Source of the DNA: Desulfobacterales bacterium RIFOXYA12_FULL_46_15
GTDB lineage: Bacteria; Desulfobacterota; Desulfobacteria; Desulfobacterales; Desulfobacteraceae
Assembly (NCBI GenBank): GCA_001799395.1
Contig: MGTJ01000096.1
Span: 67,246 to 131,245, forward strand
Reading direction: 5' to 3'
DNA length: 64,000 bases
Below the pieces are notes generated by a model that was given only the letters and a program-made list of their open reading frames with translations, was not told the DNA's origin and did no database searches. Position 1 is the first letter of the stretch; each line of letters starts with the position of its first letter. Of the stretch, positions 1 to 9,458 are shown one piece after another. A program made the position numbers and the translations under genes.

Positions 1-2
1 GG

Positions 3-260
3 ATACTGTGCTTTGCCTATGAATCCGCAGGACCGACCGGTGAAATCCGGCTTCACCTTTCTTCTGGGAATGACAAAGGAGTCTTTCTTAGTTTATTCAG
101 TACTGCTCAAATGCCTGCTGAAAAATTCCCGGATGAAAAAATGCAGAAAACAGCCGATGTGCTGGGGATAGAATTCAAAAAAAATCACTCCTTTTATGAA
201 CTTAATATGTTAATTCCCTATGTTTGTGATAAAATAAATGAAATAGAAAAAAATGCATAA
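3..260 (+). CDS. C-terminal fragment (truncated by window edge), possibly a histidine-kinase-like ATPase domain protein
   Basis: Open frame from window start to TAA at 258-260 (…AYESAGPTGEIRLHLSSGND…LMLIPYVCDKINEIEKNA); lies just upstream of a response regulator. Confidence 0.45.
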   Translation: MLCFAYESAGPTGEIRLHLSSGNDKGVFLSLFSTAQMPAEKFPDEKMQKTADVLGIEFKKNHSFYELNMLIPYVCDKINEIEKNA

Positions 261-337
261 TTTTCAGTATCTTTAGTAGAAAAGCATGCCCATATAAAAG
301 GCCCTAATAAAAAAAGCCTGTAAAAAAGGAGACCATC

Positions 338-832
338 ATGGACAAAAATCAAAAAATCCATCTGCTAATGGTTGATGATGAGGTAAAATTCTTACATACC
401 ATTACCGAACGGCTGAAATTAAAATTCTTTGAGATCACTTCGGCAACAAATGGTGAAGAAGCCATTGCAGCAGCCAAAAAAGGCCGGTTTGATGTTGCCG
501 TAATTGATCTTCAAATGCCCGGTATTGACGGGGTGCAAGTCCTTGAAATACTTAAGAAGAACCACAAATACCTGGAGGTCCTGATCCTGTCCGGACATGC
601 CACCATCGAAACCGCAGTTACCTGTACAAAGCTGGGCGCTTTTAAAGTTCTGGAAAAGCCCTGCGATTTCGACAAACTGGTTGAAGCCATAAAAGAAGCT
701 TATGAAATACGCCTGAAAAAGAAATTCGAACATGATGAAATCAGGATGAAACAAATTCAGGCCTTAGCTTTGGGCCAATCCCCATTAGGGATATTGAAGG
801 AACTGGCCAAAATGGATGAAGCCGAAAAATAA
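338..832 (+). CDS. Single-domain response regulator
   Basis: REC motifs: MVDDE, VIDLQMPGIDG, LSGHATIETA, KP. Confidence 0.9.
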   Translation: MDKNQKIHLLMVDDEVKFLHTITERLKLKFFEITSATNGEEAIAAAKKGRFDVAVIDLQMPGIDGVQVLEILKKNHKYLEVLILSGHATIETAVTCTKLGAFKVLEKPCDFDKLVEAIKEAYEIRLKKKFEHDEIRMKQIQALALGQSPLGILKELAKMDEAEK

Positions 833-855
833 ATCTCTTAATGAAAAAGCTGACA

Positions 856-1959
856 TTATTCCGGAATACCTGTCAATTCACTTGCACGGACAATTTCCAC
901 CTTGTTTTTCAGCTTTGGCAATTCCTTTGAAAGAGCCAGGAAGGTTGCTTTATAAGGATGGCCGATACCAATGGCCGAGCCATGCTTTTTTGTCAGATTG
1001 ACAAGTTCTCTTAATTGTCCGGCAATGTATTCGGTATCCTGTTGATTATCAAGAAAAACATCCCTGTGGGCGAATTTGAGTTTTAATAGCCTTGCCGATG
1101 CCTGCCCCTGGGATTTCAAAGAAGTCCGGGAATCAATAAAAAACAGGTTTTCTTTTTTAAGGATGGTAAATATCTGGTTCATCTGATCCGAACGGGTTGT
1201 CAGCTCAGACCCCATATGGTTATTTACCCCGATAATATAAGGCACATCCTTGATATTTTTTTTAAGCAGGTCCAGTAGATTATCCGGCGGCATAGAGACA
1301 AGGAGAGCACCGGGTCCTGGATCAACATTGGGATAATCCGCCGGTTCCATGGGAAGGTGCAGCATGATCTCAGCCCCTTTCGAATGCAGTTCCTCACTGA
1401 TATTCCTGCCAAAGGGAGAAAAAGGCAAAACTGAAAACGTAATATTTGAATGTAGCTCCCTCAATTCCATGGCAATTTTTTTATCATATCCGATATCATC
1501 GATAATAATTGCTATTCTGGGAATTTTATCTTTCAGCTTTGGTAGTGGTTTTTCAACGACACTTTGATCGACGTCTTCAAATACTTCATACTTTATGGGC
1601 TTATCATCTGCAGATTTTTCCCCGGTCGGTTTTTCCACAATGGATTTATCCATTGCAGGTTTTTCCTTCAGACCTTCAACCTGTTTTTTATCCTTTGGTT
1701 CAGTTCTATCCTCTTCAACGGGTTTGACTTCAGGAGAGACAACTGTCTTTTTGGCGATTTGATTTTTCCCAGGACGACCCGGGTGAAGAATCAGATCCGC
1801 AATCATTGCTGCTGTGAGACACACGGAAACAAGAATGGCAATCCCCATCAGAATTTTTTTCAATTCATTGATGACGGCAGGTTTCTGTTGTTTAGGGATA
1901 CTGGTCTGCTTTCCTGATGCTGCTTTTTTCCTTGGTATATTCCTTTTTTTAGCCACCAT
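856..1959 (-). CDS. Divergent polysaccharide deacetylase family protein (DUF610/YibQ-like)
   Basis: IAIIIDDIGYDKK, FSVLPFSPFG, MLHLPMEP, NNHMGSELT; N-terminal TM plus K/P/E-rich linker. Confidence 0.85.
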   Translation of the reverse strand: MVAKKRNIPRKKAASGKQTSIPKQQKPAVINELKKILMGIAILVSVCLTAAMIADLILHPGRPGKNQIAKKTVVSPEVKPVEEDRTEPKDKKQVEGLKEKPAMDKSIVEKPTGEKSADDKPIKYEVFEDVDQSVVEKPLPKLKDKIPRIAIIIDDIGYDKKIAMELRELHSNITFSVLPFSPFGRNISEELHSKGAEIMLHLPMEPADYPNVDPGPGALLVSMPPDNLLDLLKKNIKDVPYIIGVNNHMGSELTTRSDQMNQIFTILKKENLFFIDSRTSLKSQGQASARLLKLKFAHRDVFLDNQQDTEYIAGQLRELVNLTKKHGSAIGIGHPYKATFLALSKELPKLKNKVEIVRASELTGIPE

Positions 1960-3289
1960 TTAAATTGCTGAAGACTCCATAGCTTATCAGAATATCAAGG
2001 GCTCGTTTAACCTGTGCATCATGCAGAAGCTGATCCGTATCAAGAAGTCTCTGATTTTTTTTCGATTGAGTTTTTGCCTGTTCCGGTGGTTTTGCCTGTT
2101 CCGGTTTCAGGCTGTTTTTTAGATCTTTTTCCTTTACCATCCTGTCAAATACCGACATCTTTTTTTCTTTTTCTTCAAGGATTTCATATTCCACTTCAAT
2201 ATCAGGCTCTATCCCCTTGGCCTGGATGGATCTTCCATTGGGTGTATAATACCGTGCAATGGTATATTTAATCCCATATCCGTCTTTTAAAGGCCGAACT
2301 GTCTGTACAGAACCTTTTCCAAAGGATGTCATTCCGAGGATTAATGCCCTTGAGTGGTCCTGTAATGCACCGGCTACAATTTCAGAAGCCGAAGCCGACC
2401 CGCCGTTGATCAGGATGACAACAGGGTATTTCCGGTCATGATCCGCTTCGGATGCTTTAAACACTTGTGAGTTCCTCTCCTGTTTACCTTTTATGGAAAC
2501 AATGTCACCTTTGGATAAAAAAAGATCTGATATTTTTACCGCTTGATCCAGAAGGCCTCCCGGGTTGTCTCTTAAATCCATCACAAGGCCTTTCAATCCG
2601 TTGTTTTCAGCTTCGAGCCGTCCCAGGTGAATCTTGATATCATCAAGGGTATTCATCCTGAAATTGGTAATCCTAAGATAACCGAATCCGGGTTTCAGGG
2701 TTGAGCTTCTTACACTTTCCAAGGGAATCAAGTCCCGGTTGATGGAAAATTCAATAGCCGCGGGTTCCCCTTCCCTGATAATGGTAATATGAACGGGTTT
2801 ATTCTGGGGGCCCCGCATCATATTCACGGCTTCCCATAGTTCCATATCTTTGGTGGATTTTTCATCAATCCTGATAATCATATCCCCTGTCTGGATACCG
2901 GCCTTATAAGCAGGGGTTCCTTCAATGGGTGACACAACGGTCAATATACCTTCCTTCATGGTGATGACAATACCGATACCTGAAAATTCACCTTTTGTAT
3001 CATCCTGAAGTTCATCAAACGCTTCCGGCGGCATAAAGCTTGAGTGGGGATCAAGATTTCCCACCATGCCTTTGATGGCATTATGAATCAATGCTTCGGA
3101 ATTGACATCATCCACATAATTTTTTTCAAGCTCTTCAAGGACATCTGTAAACATTTTTAAAGAATTGTATGTCTTATCATCTGCCATCAGCGGATTGATT
3201 AATCCCACCGCCGGCATAAGGATAGCGATGACAACTGCTGCACACCATCCGGCTCTGATGATCTTAAACTTACTTAATATTAATTTCAT
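1949..3289 (-). CDS. S41 family C-terminal processing peptidase (CtpA-like)
   Basis: PDZ domain plus NGGSASASEIVAGALQD…GKGSVQT catalytic region. Confidence 0.93.
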   Translation of the reverse strand: MKLILSKFKIIRAGWCAAVVIAILMPAVGLINPLMADDKTYNSLKMFTDVLEELEKNYVDDVNSEALIHNAIKGMVGNLDPHSSFMPPEAFDELQDDTKGEFSGIGIVITMKEGILTVVSPIEGTPAYKAGIQTGDMIIRIDEKSTKDMELWEAVNMMRGPQNKPVHITIIREGEPAAIEFSINRDLIPLESVRSSTLKPGFGYLRITNFRMNTLDDIKIHLGRLEAENNGLKGLVMDLRDNPGGLLDQAVKISDLFLSKGDIVSIKGKQERNSQVFKASEADHDRKYPVVILINGGSASASEIVAGALQDHSRALILGMTSFGKGSVQTVRPLKDGYGIKYTIARYYTPNGRSIQAKGIEPDIEVEYEILEEKEKKMSVFDRMVKEKDLKNSLKPEQAKPPEQAKTQSKKNQRLLDTDQLLHDAQVKRALDILISYGVFSNLNGG

Positions 3290-3291
3290 CT

Positions 3292-4734
3292 TTACGCTCC
3301 TTTACGCAACCATTTCATGGGATCTATGGGTTTTCCGTGATGCCTGACTTCAAAATGCAGACATGTCCCCTTGATTGACCCTGTGTCCCCTGCCGTTGCA
3401 ATAACATCCCCTGTTTCAACATTTTCACCTTCTTTTTTAAACATCTCGTCAACATGGGCGTAGATCGTATAATAGTTGTCTCCATGATTGATGATCAGTA
3501 AATTTCCGTAACCTTTCAGCCATTGGGCAAACATGACCTCTCCTTTGAAAACGGATTTCACAGGTTCACCCCTATCGGCTTTTATATCAATTCCTTTTTG
3601 AAAAGTGAAGACCTTGTAATTGCCGGTGGTTGACCTGCCGAATTCAGAAATGATTTCACCTTCCACCGGAATCATGAGCCTTCCCTGTTGGTTCAAAAAA
3701 GAATTGTCCCCCGGCTTTTTTAAATCATTGGACTGAATCTTCTCCATCCTGTTGTCCAAGTGATGGGCGGCTATCTTTAAAGACTCAACCGCAGCAAGGG
3801 ATAACTGCTTTTTTTGACGGATTTCTTTTAATATCAATTCCTTTTTCAGCGTATCATTATGATTGATCCTGATCTGATCATTCAGCTCTGTTTCAAGAAG
3901 AGTTCTTGCCTGAATCTCTTTTTTCATTTCCTCTTCAAAATTATCAAAGTTTTCAAGATCTCCGCTTTGGCGTTCAATGACTTTAAAATCAGATTCGACA
4001 ATCGTCTTCATTGAGTTCTGCTGCAAAAAAAAATCAAAGACCGAGGAAGGCATACCTGCCACTTCCAGCCTGCCGATCATATGCATTTTATAAAGCGCCC
4101 GAAGCCTATTTTCTGCGTACTCCCTGTTCCGGGCTATGTCTTCGTATAATCGCTCCCTGCCTTTTTTCAGTTGAGTGATTTTTTCTTCCATCTGCCTGAT
4201 TTCCCCGGATAACGACTGGGCTTTGAGGCGGGCCTTATTTAATGCATGATCGATTTCATTCAGACCTTCGACAATTTCAATTTCCTTCTGGGAAAAGCTT
4301 TCAACCAGTTTTTCCTGGGTCTCGATATCAGCTTTGATGGCGTCATTTTTTTCCGGCCTTATTTCTTCGATTGCATTTTGTTGTTTTTTTTCAGCCTTCT
4401 TCTGCACCGGCTTTTCTTCTTTTCTATCAATGATATCTGTGAGTTTAATGTATTTGAGGCGATTCCGGATATAGCCTTTCACACCTTTATAGTCTACCAA
4501 AAGCCATCCCCCGATGTCTCCTTGTTTTTCCAGTACGTCCACGGCTTCGCCCTTATCCGCAACACCGACAACCTCGGAAAGAAGATTGGGGGACTTCCTG
4601 ATATTCATCCTGGGTGAATTGATAACCCCCTGGAAAAGGACCTGTCTCTCAGTCATCCCTTCTCCTGAAAGGAGAAAAAAAATAAGACCTGAAAAAAAAA
4701 TTATTTTAAAATTTGTTTTAATGACAGATAACAT
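3292..4734 (-). CDS. EnvC-like murein hydrolase activator: SH3b, coiled coil, LytM/M23 domain
   Basis: Signal peptide, SH3 region, long coiled coil, C-terminal M23-like GNLLIINHGDNYYTIYAHVDEMF…LHFEVRHHGKPIDPMKWL; adjacent to ftsEX. Confidence 0.88.
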   Translation of the reverse strand: MLSVIKTNFKIIFFSGLIFFLLSGEGMTERQVLFQGVINSPRMNIRKSPNLLSEVVGVADKGEAVDVLEKQGDIGGWLLVDYKGVKGYIRNRLKYIKLTDIIDRKEEKPVQKKAEKKQQNAIEEIRPEKNDAIKADIETQEKLVESFSQKEIEIVEGLNEIDHALNKARLKAQSLSGEIRQMEEKITQLKKGRERLYEDIARNREYAENRLRALYKMHMIGRLEVAGMPSSVFDFFLQQNSMKTIVESDFKVIERQSGDLENFDNFEEEMKKEIQARTLLETELNDQIRINHNDTLKKELILKEIRQKKQLSLAAVESLKIAAHHLDNRMEKIQSNDLKKPGDNSFLNQQGRLMIPVEGEIISEFGRSTTGNYKVFTFQKGIDIKADRGEPVKSVFKGEVMFAQWLKGYGNLLIINHGDNYYTIYAHVDEMFKKEGENVETGDVIATAGDTGSIKGTCLHFEVRHHGKPIDPMKWLRKGA

Positions 4735-5576
4735 CCAAACCAGCCTAGAAAAGTACTGATAAAAATGATCAGAATAATGGTGTTAATTGAAAGAAACCTG
4801 ATATCAAAATAAATATAGGAGGATAAATTCTGCGTAAGCCCCGATGAAATCATGAGATAAGTGATCAAAAGAATCACAAGACCCAGAACACCTCCGAAAA
4901 ATCCCTGGAGAATACCTTCCACATAAAAAGGAGCTTTAATAAAAGTTTCCGTTGCTCCCACAAGCCGCATAACCTCCACTTCAATTTTCCGGGAATAAAA
5001 TGCAAGCCTTACCGTATTTGAAGTGATAAACAAGGCAACCAGAAAAAACAGGCTGCACATGGCATAACCGGTAATCTTGAACAAGGTGAAAATTTTTAGA
5101 AATTTTCCAAGCCAGCCCTGCCCGTATTCGACATCTTCAACAATTTCAATCTCTTTTATTTTTTGGGCAAATGCCTCCACTTCCTCAAGGCTGCTATAGG
5201 ATTTCATCTTGATCTCAAATGCATCCGGTAACGGATTCTCCTGTAATGTCCTTAAAAAATCACTATTGAATAATATCTCTTTTTTAAGTCGGTCAAGGGC
5301 CTCATCTTTTGAAATAAATATTATTTCCCGGATATTGCCCAAGCCATTGATCCTGTCTTTTAACTCCGGCATCATATCCATAGTGAAATTATCCTTCAAA
5401 TAAATCATGACCCGCCCTCCCTGGTTCCATGCTTCAATCACCCTGCCGGCATTTTCAAAAAAGAGTAGAAAAACACTGGCCACAAGAATTGAAAGTGAAA
5501 TAGTGAAAATCGTAACCAGATTCAAAAACCGGTTCAAACGAATATCAGTCAGGGCTTTTTTTATAAAATGGGACAT
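4701..5576 (-). CDS. ftsX: Cell division protein FtsX (permease-like)
   Basis: 4 TM topology, paired with FtsE; VEVMRLVGATETFIKAPFYVEGILQGFFGG. Confidence 0.92.
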   Translation of the reverse strand: MSHFIKKALTDIRLNRFLNLVTIFTISLSILVASVFLLFFENAGRVIEAWNQGGRVMIYLKDNFTMDMMPELKDRINGLGNIREIIFISKDEALDRLKKEILFNSDFLRTLQENPLPDAFEIKMKSYSSLEEVEAFAQKIKEIEIVEDVEYGQGWLGKFLKIFTLFKITGYAMCSLFFLVALFITSNTVRLAFYSRKIEVEVMRLVGATETFIKAPFYVEGILQGFFGGVLGLVILLITYLMISSGLTQNLSSYIYFDIRFLSINTIILIIFISTFLGWFGCYLSLKQILK

Positions 5577-5593
5577 GAATCATCTCTCTTGGC

Positions 5594-6295
5594 CTAAAGC
5601 ATGGTCGCCGTTCGTTTTATCATGCCTTCGGTAATTTCAATATTTATCCCTCTCACTGCGTTTTCCAGAAGATGCAGGTTGTGAGTGGCGATCAATACCG
5701 TTGCTCCTTTTTTATGGTATTCCATGATGGAATCAATCACAGCCCGGGCTGATTTTTCATCAAGACTTCCAGTCGGCTCATCGGCAAGAATGATGGAGGG
5801 TTCCCCCACCAGTGCCCTTGCCACGGCAACCCGCTGCTGTTCACCGCCTGAAAGCGTCTGCGGAAGGGCCTTTGCTTTCTTATCCATATCGGTTGTTCTT
5901 AAGACCTGCATGACCTTTTTCCGGATATAATCCGGTTTTTCTCCGGCAGCTTCCAGAACGATAGCGACATTTTCATAAACCGTTCTGTTAGGAATTAATT
6001 TAAAATCCTGGAATACCATTCCAAATCTCCTCCTCAAAAGAGGCAGGCGTGATGAAGAGATCCGCGCAAGATTCATACCATCAATCAGGATATGCCCTTC
6101 GGAAACTCTTTCAGCAAGATATAATACCTTGAGCAGGGTGGATTTACCTGCTCCTGAAGGACCTGAAATAAGAATAAATTCCCCTTGCTCTATATCAAGG
6201 TTAATATCTTTTAATGCAAATTTTCCATTATATCTTTTACTGACATTGAACAGCCGGATAATAGAATTTTTTTTGATCTCTTGGTTCATGTCCAA
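5594..6295 (-). CDS. ftsE: Cell division ATP-binding protein FtsE
   Basis: Walker A GPSGAGKST, signature LSGGEQQRVAVARAL, Walker B ILADEPTG; adjacent to ftsX. Confidence 0.95.
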   Translation of the reverse strand: MDMNQEIKKNSIIRLFNVSKRYNGKFALKDINLDIEQGEFILISGPSGAGKSTLLKVLYLAERVSEGHILIDGMNLARISSSRLPLLRRRFGMVFQDFKLIPNRTVYENVAIVLEAAGEKPDYIRKKVMQVLRTTDMDKKAKALPQTLSGGEQQRVAVARALVGEPSIILADEPTGSLDEKSARAVIDSIMEYHKKGATVLIATHNLHLLENAVRGINIEITEGMIKRTATML

Positions 6296-6395
6296 ATTTA
6301 GTTATATTACCTTAACCATCCTTAATTGACTGAAACTGAATTTACTGTTATAAATTGCAAGTGTCAAGGAGTGCTGCAAAACAGTTTTCCTTACA

Positions 6396-6448
6396 TTGAG
6401 CCTTCACTGTTACCGTAAAACGGCTTCTTCCACTCAGTGAAGGCTCAA
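6396..6448. repeat. 14-bp perfect inverted repeat (TTGAGCCTTCACTG … CAGTGAAGGCTCAA) with nested CCGTaaaACGG
   Basis: Arms 6396-6409 and 6435-6448 are exact reverse complements; in the divergent ftsE/tatD intergenic region. Confidence 0.9.
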
Positions 6449-6500
6449 ATATTACTGAATTGAAGGTGAACCGTGTTGCTGAACCATAAAAAACCCCCAC

Positions 6501-7286
6501 ATGATATTATTTGACTCCCATTCCCATATTGATGATGAAGCTTATGACAAAGATCTTGAAGCCGTTATCGAACGTGCTCAAAAAGAAAATGTCTGTGCCA
6601 TAATGATTGTCGGAATTGATATTCCTACATCCCTGAAAGCCATAAAAATAGCCCAGATCCATCATCGCATCATCACATCCGTGGGGATTCATCCCCATGA
6701 TGCGAGTCAATGTTCAAGATCTATGCTTGACACCCTCATCCATCTTGCAAAAGAGAACCCCTGTGTTAAAGCCTGGGGAGAAACCGGCCTGGACTATAAC
6801 CGTATGTTTTCGCCCGTTAAAGATCAGGAATCCTGCTTTTCTGCCCAGCTTGAAATTGCCGGCAGCCTTGACCTGCCCTTGATTTTTCATGAGAGGGATT
6901 CAGAAGGCCGCTTCTATGAAATTTTAAAATCCAATGGTCCGAAATGCCGTAAAGGCGTGATCCATTGTTTTTCAGGCACCAGGGAAGAATTGTTCAAATA
7001 CCTGGATCTTGGATATTATATCGGGATCACCGGTATCCTGACCATTGATAAAAGAGGAAAATATTTAAGAAGTCTTGTCCCCCATATTCCGGAAGAAAGA
7101 ATAATCATTGAAACAGATGCACCCTATCTCACACCTGCTCCTCAGAAAAATAAATTCAGGCGCAATGAGCCCTCCTTTGTGAAATCAGTTTTACTGAAGC
7201 TGGCTGAAATTAAAAATGCAGATCCTGAAATTCTGTCACAGGCCATCTTTGACAACACAAAAAAACTGTATCAGGTTGACTTCTGA
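6501..7286 (+). CDS. TatD family hydrolase
   Basis: DSHSHIDDEAYDKD, VGIHPHDA, GETGLDY, HCFSGT, ETDAPYLTP. Confidence 0.95.
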   Translation: MILFDSHSHIDDEAYDKDLEAVIERAQKENVCAIMIVGIDIPTSLKAIKIAQIHHRIITSVGIHPHDASQCSRSMLDTLIHLAKENPCVKAWGETGLDYNRMFSPVKDQESCFSAQLEIAGSLDLPLIFHERDSEGRFYEILKSNGPKCRKGVIHCFSGTREELFKYLDLGYYIGITGILTIDKRGKYLRSLVPHIPEERIIIETDAPYLTPAPQKNKFRRNEPSFVKSVLLKLAEIKNADPEILSQAIFDNTKKLYQVDF

Positions 7287-7300
7287 TGAAGCAATAATGT

Positions 7301-8191
7301 TTATTCCAGATCAAAGCGTTGTTTGAGTTCCTGCCATCGTCTTTCTATTTCTCTTGCCCGGGCTGTCTGATCAAGTTTTAGTATTCTTTCATCAGCCAAT
7401 AACCTCTTTTTAAGTTCCTGCCATCTTTTTTCCAATTCCTGCATGCGTCTTGTTTCATCTGCAAATTTCTGTTCTGCTAATAACATGAGAAACTCTTCAT
7501 GGTCATTTCTTTCCTGTTCCTGTTGCCTTTTTAATTCTTCTGCTTCCCGATTCTGCTGGGCTTCTAATATTTTGCTCGTTTGAAGCTGTTTTTTTTCTTC
7601 TTCTCTTGCCTGGTCATGTTTTTCCAACATCTTTCTTTGTGCATCTTTTTCTTGTTCTGCTTTTTGATCAGCATTGACTTTTAAAGCAGCATCAGCTTTG
7701 GTTGCCGGTATAGAAGATTTTAGGTTGCCATATTTATTTATGGCCGCTCTTTTTCTGAGTTTTTCCAAGTCATCGAAACTCAGACCATTCTTTGTTTTTT
7801 CTTCTCCCTGTCTGTACAGGGTTAGATTGAACGGATGGATTTTTTTCTCATCGATTTCAAATGCATCTGATTTTAAGAAAAGATTATCCTGATCATCAGA
7901 TACCTTGACGATAAATGCGTTTCCTTTTGCAATATATTGCCTCAGCCATTTACGATAATAAGAATTATTTCCTATAAGAATAAGAAGTTTGGGACCAACT
8001 TCGGAATGGACCTGGAGGGTATGATAAACAACAGGAGAATAGGAAACCGGACCCTGGGTTTCCCTGTAATTTTCTTCAACCAATTCAACTACAAAATCTC
8101 CGGCAACACAGGTGATCTGAATAAAGAAAAATATAATGCAGGATATGAGTCCTTTTTTCATTTTCCAGCCTTGGCTTACAAGGGTTTCCAA
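7301..8191 (-). CDS. Hypothetical secreted coiled-coil protein
   Basis: N-terminal signal-like segment, E/K/Q/R-rich C-terminal half with repeated RWQELKKR/RWQELKQR units. Confidence 0.7.
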   Translation of the reverse strand: METLVSQGWKMKKGLISCIIFFFIQITCVAGDFVVELVEENYRETQGPVSYSPVVYHTLQVHSEVGPKLLILIGNNSYYRKWLRQYIAKGNAFIVKVSDDQDNLFLKSDAFEIDEKKIHPFNLTLYRQGEEKTKNGLSFDDLEKLRKRAAINKYGNLKSSIPATKADAALKVNADQKAEQEKDAQRKMLEKHDQAREEEKKQLQTSKILEAQQNREAEELKRQQEQERNDHEEFLMLLAEQKFADETRRMQELEKRWQELKKRLLADERILKLDQTARAREIERRWQELKQRFDLE

Positions 8192-8250
8192 TATAAAAAA
8201 CTATCGGCACCCTTGTAAGAAACCTTGATGTTTAAAACCGGATTAACCCT

Positions 8251-9444
8251 TCAACTCTTGAGCATAAGCCGTGTCACAGCCTTTTCAAGCCCATCCAGAG
8301 ATAATTCAAACATGGAAAATATTTTTGAGATTGTCATAATCGTGTGGGTATATCCCCACATGGTTTCCGGTACCGGGTTTAGCCAGACACAATGGGAAAA
8401 CGTTTTGGCCAGGAAATGGAGCTGATCGATACTGGGCCTGCCGCTTCTTTCAGAAATATGAATGGAGCCGTCATGGGCCATGAGTTCATAGGGAGCCATG
8501 CTTGCGTCTCCTACGATCACGAGGCGGGTTTCCGGATCAAGCTTTGAAAATTCAATGATCTTCTTTGGCTTTTTATACCGGGCCGTATCCTCCCAGAGGT
8601 AATCATAGATCGTATTATGGAAAAAATAGGTTTTGACTTCTTTAAACTGGGATTTTGCATAGTCAAAAAGGGTTTGAACCACATGGATATAGGGGTCCAT
8701 GGACCACCCGCCGTTGTCGATGGCCAGGATTACCTTGAGCCTATCCTTTAAGGCCCTGTCAAACACAAGATCAATCTCACCTGCATTCCGCAGGGTCTCC
8801 CGAATGGTTTCATCAATATTGATCTTATCCTTGGGCCCGGCCGGAATCATATGCCGCATCCGTTTTAAAGCCTCACCGATTTTGGCCTGGGTCAGTGGCC
8901 CGGCTGTTGAATAATCTTTATAGCGACGCTCATTAGCAACCTTTACCGCAGATTTATTTCCGGATTCTCCCCCGACCCGCATACCGCCCGGATGATAGCC
9001 GGAATGCCCGACAGGTGAATATCCGCCTGTGCCGATCCATTTATAGCCGCCATGATGTTCCCCTTTCTGATCCTTGAGCCGTTCCTTGAAATACTCGATC
9101 AATTCTTGAGGTGACATATTTTTTAGTTCATCTTCGTTCACCCCTAGCGCATCCGCAACTCTTTTCGGGTTTTTCAACCATTCCTCCAGCATCCCGCGGG
9201 CAATCTCGTCGACTTCAAACCCATCATTCTCCGGTAAGGGGACACCTTCAAAATGGTGTGCAAACACCTGGTCATAGAGATCAAAATATCGTTCACTTTT
9301 TACAAGGATGGCTCTGGCACAGGTGTAAAAATCATCCAGGGTGTTGATACTGCCCTGATGCAAGGCCTTCTGGAGGGTCAGAAAGGATGTGGGGGAGACG
9401 GGAACGCCGATCTCTTTCAGTGTATAGAAAAATTTTAAAAACAT
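8251..9444 (-). CDS. VWA (CoxE-like) domain protein
   Basis: VILAIDNGGWSMDPYIHVVQTLFDYA; adjacent to MoxR-type ATPase. Confidence 0.82.
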   Translation of the reverse strand: MFLKFFYTLKEIGVPVSPTSFLTLQKALHQGSINTLDDFYTCARAILVKSERYFDLYDQVFAHHFEGVPLPENDGFEVDEIARGMLEEWLKNPKRVADALGVNEDELKNMSPQELIEYFKERLKDQKGEHHGGYKWIGTGGYSPVGHSGYHPGGMRVGGESGNKSAVKVANERRYKDYSTAGPLTQAKIGEALKRMRHMIPAGPKDKINIDETIRETLRNAGEIDLVFDRALKDRLKVILAIDNGGWSMDPYIHVVQTLFDYAKSQFKEVKTYFFHNTIYDYLWEDTARYKKPKKIIEFSKLDPETRLVIVGDASMAPYELMAHDGSIHISERSGRPSIDQLHFLAKTFSHCVWLNPVPETMWGYTHTIMTISKIFSMFELSLDGLEKAVTRLMLKS

Positions 9445-9458
9445 AGAGTTTCCCAGCC

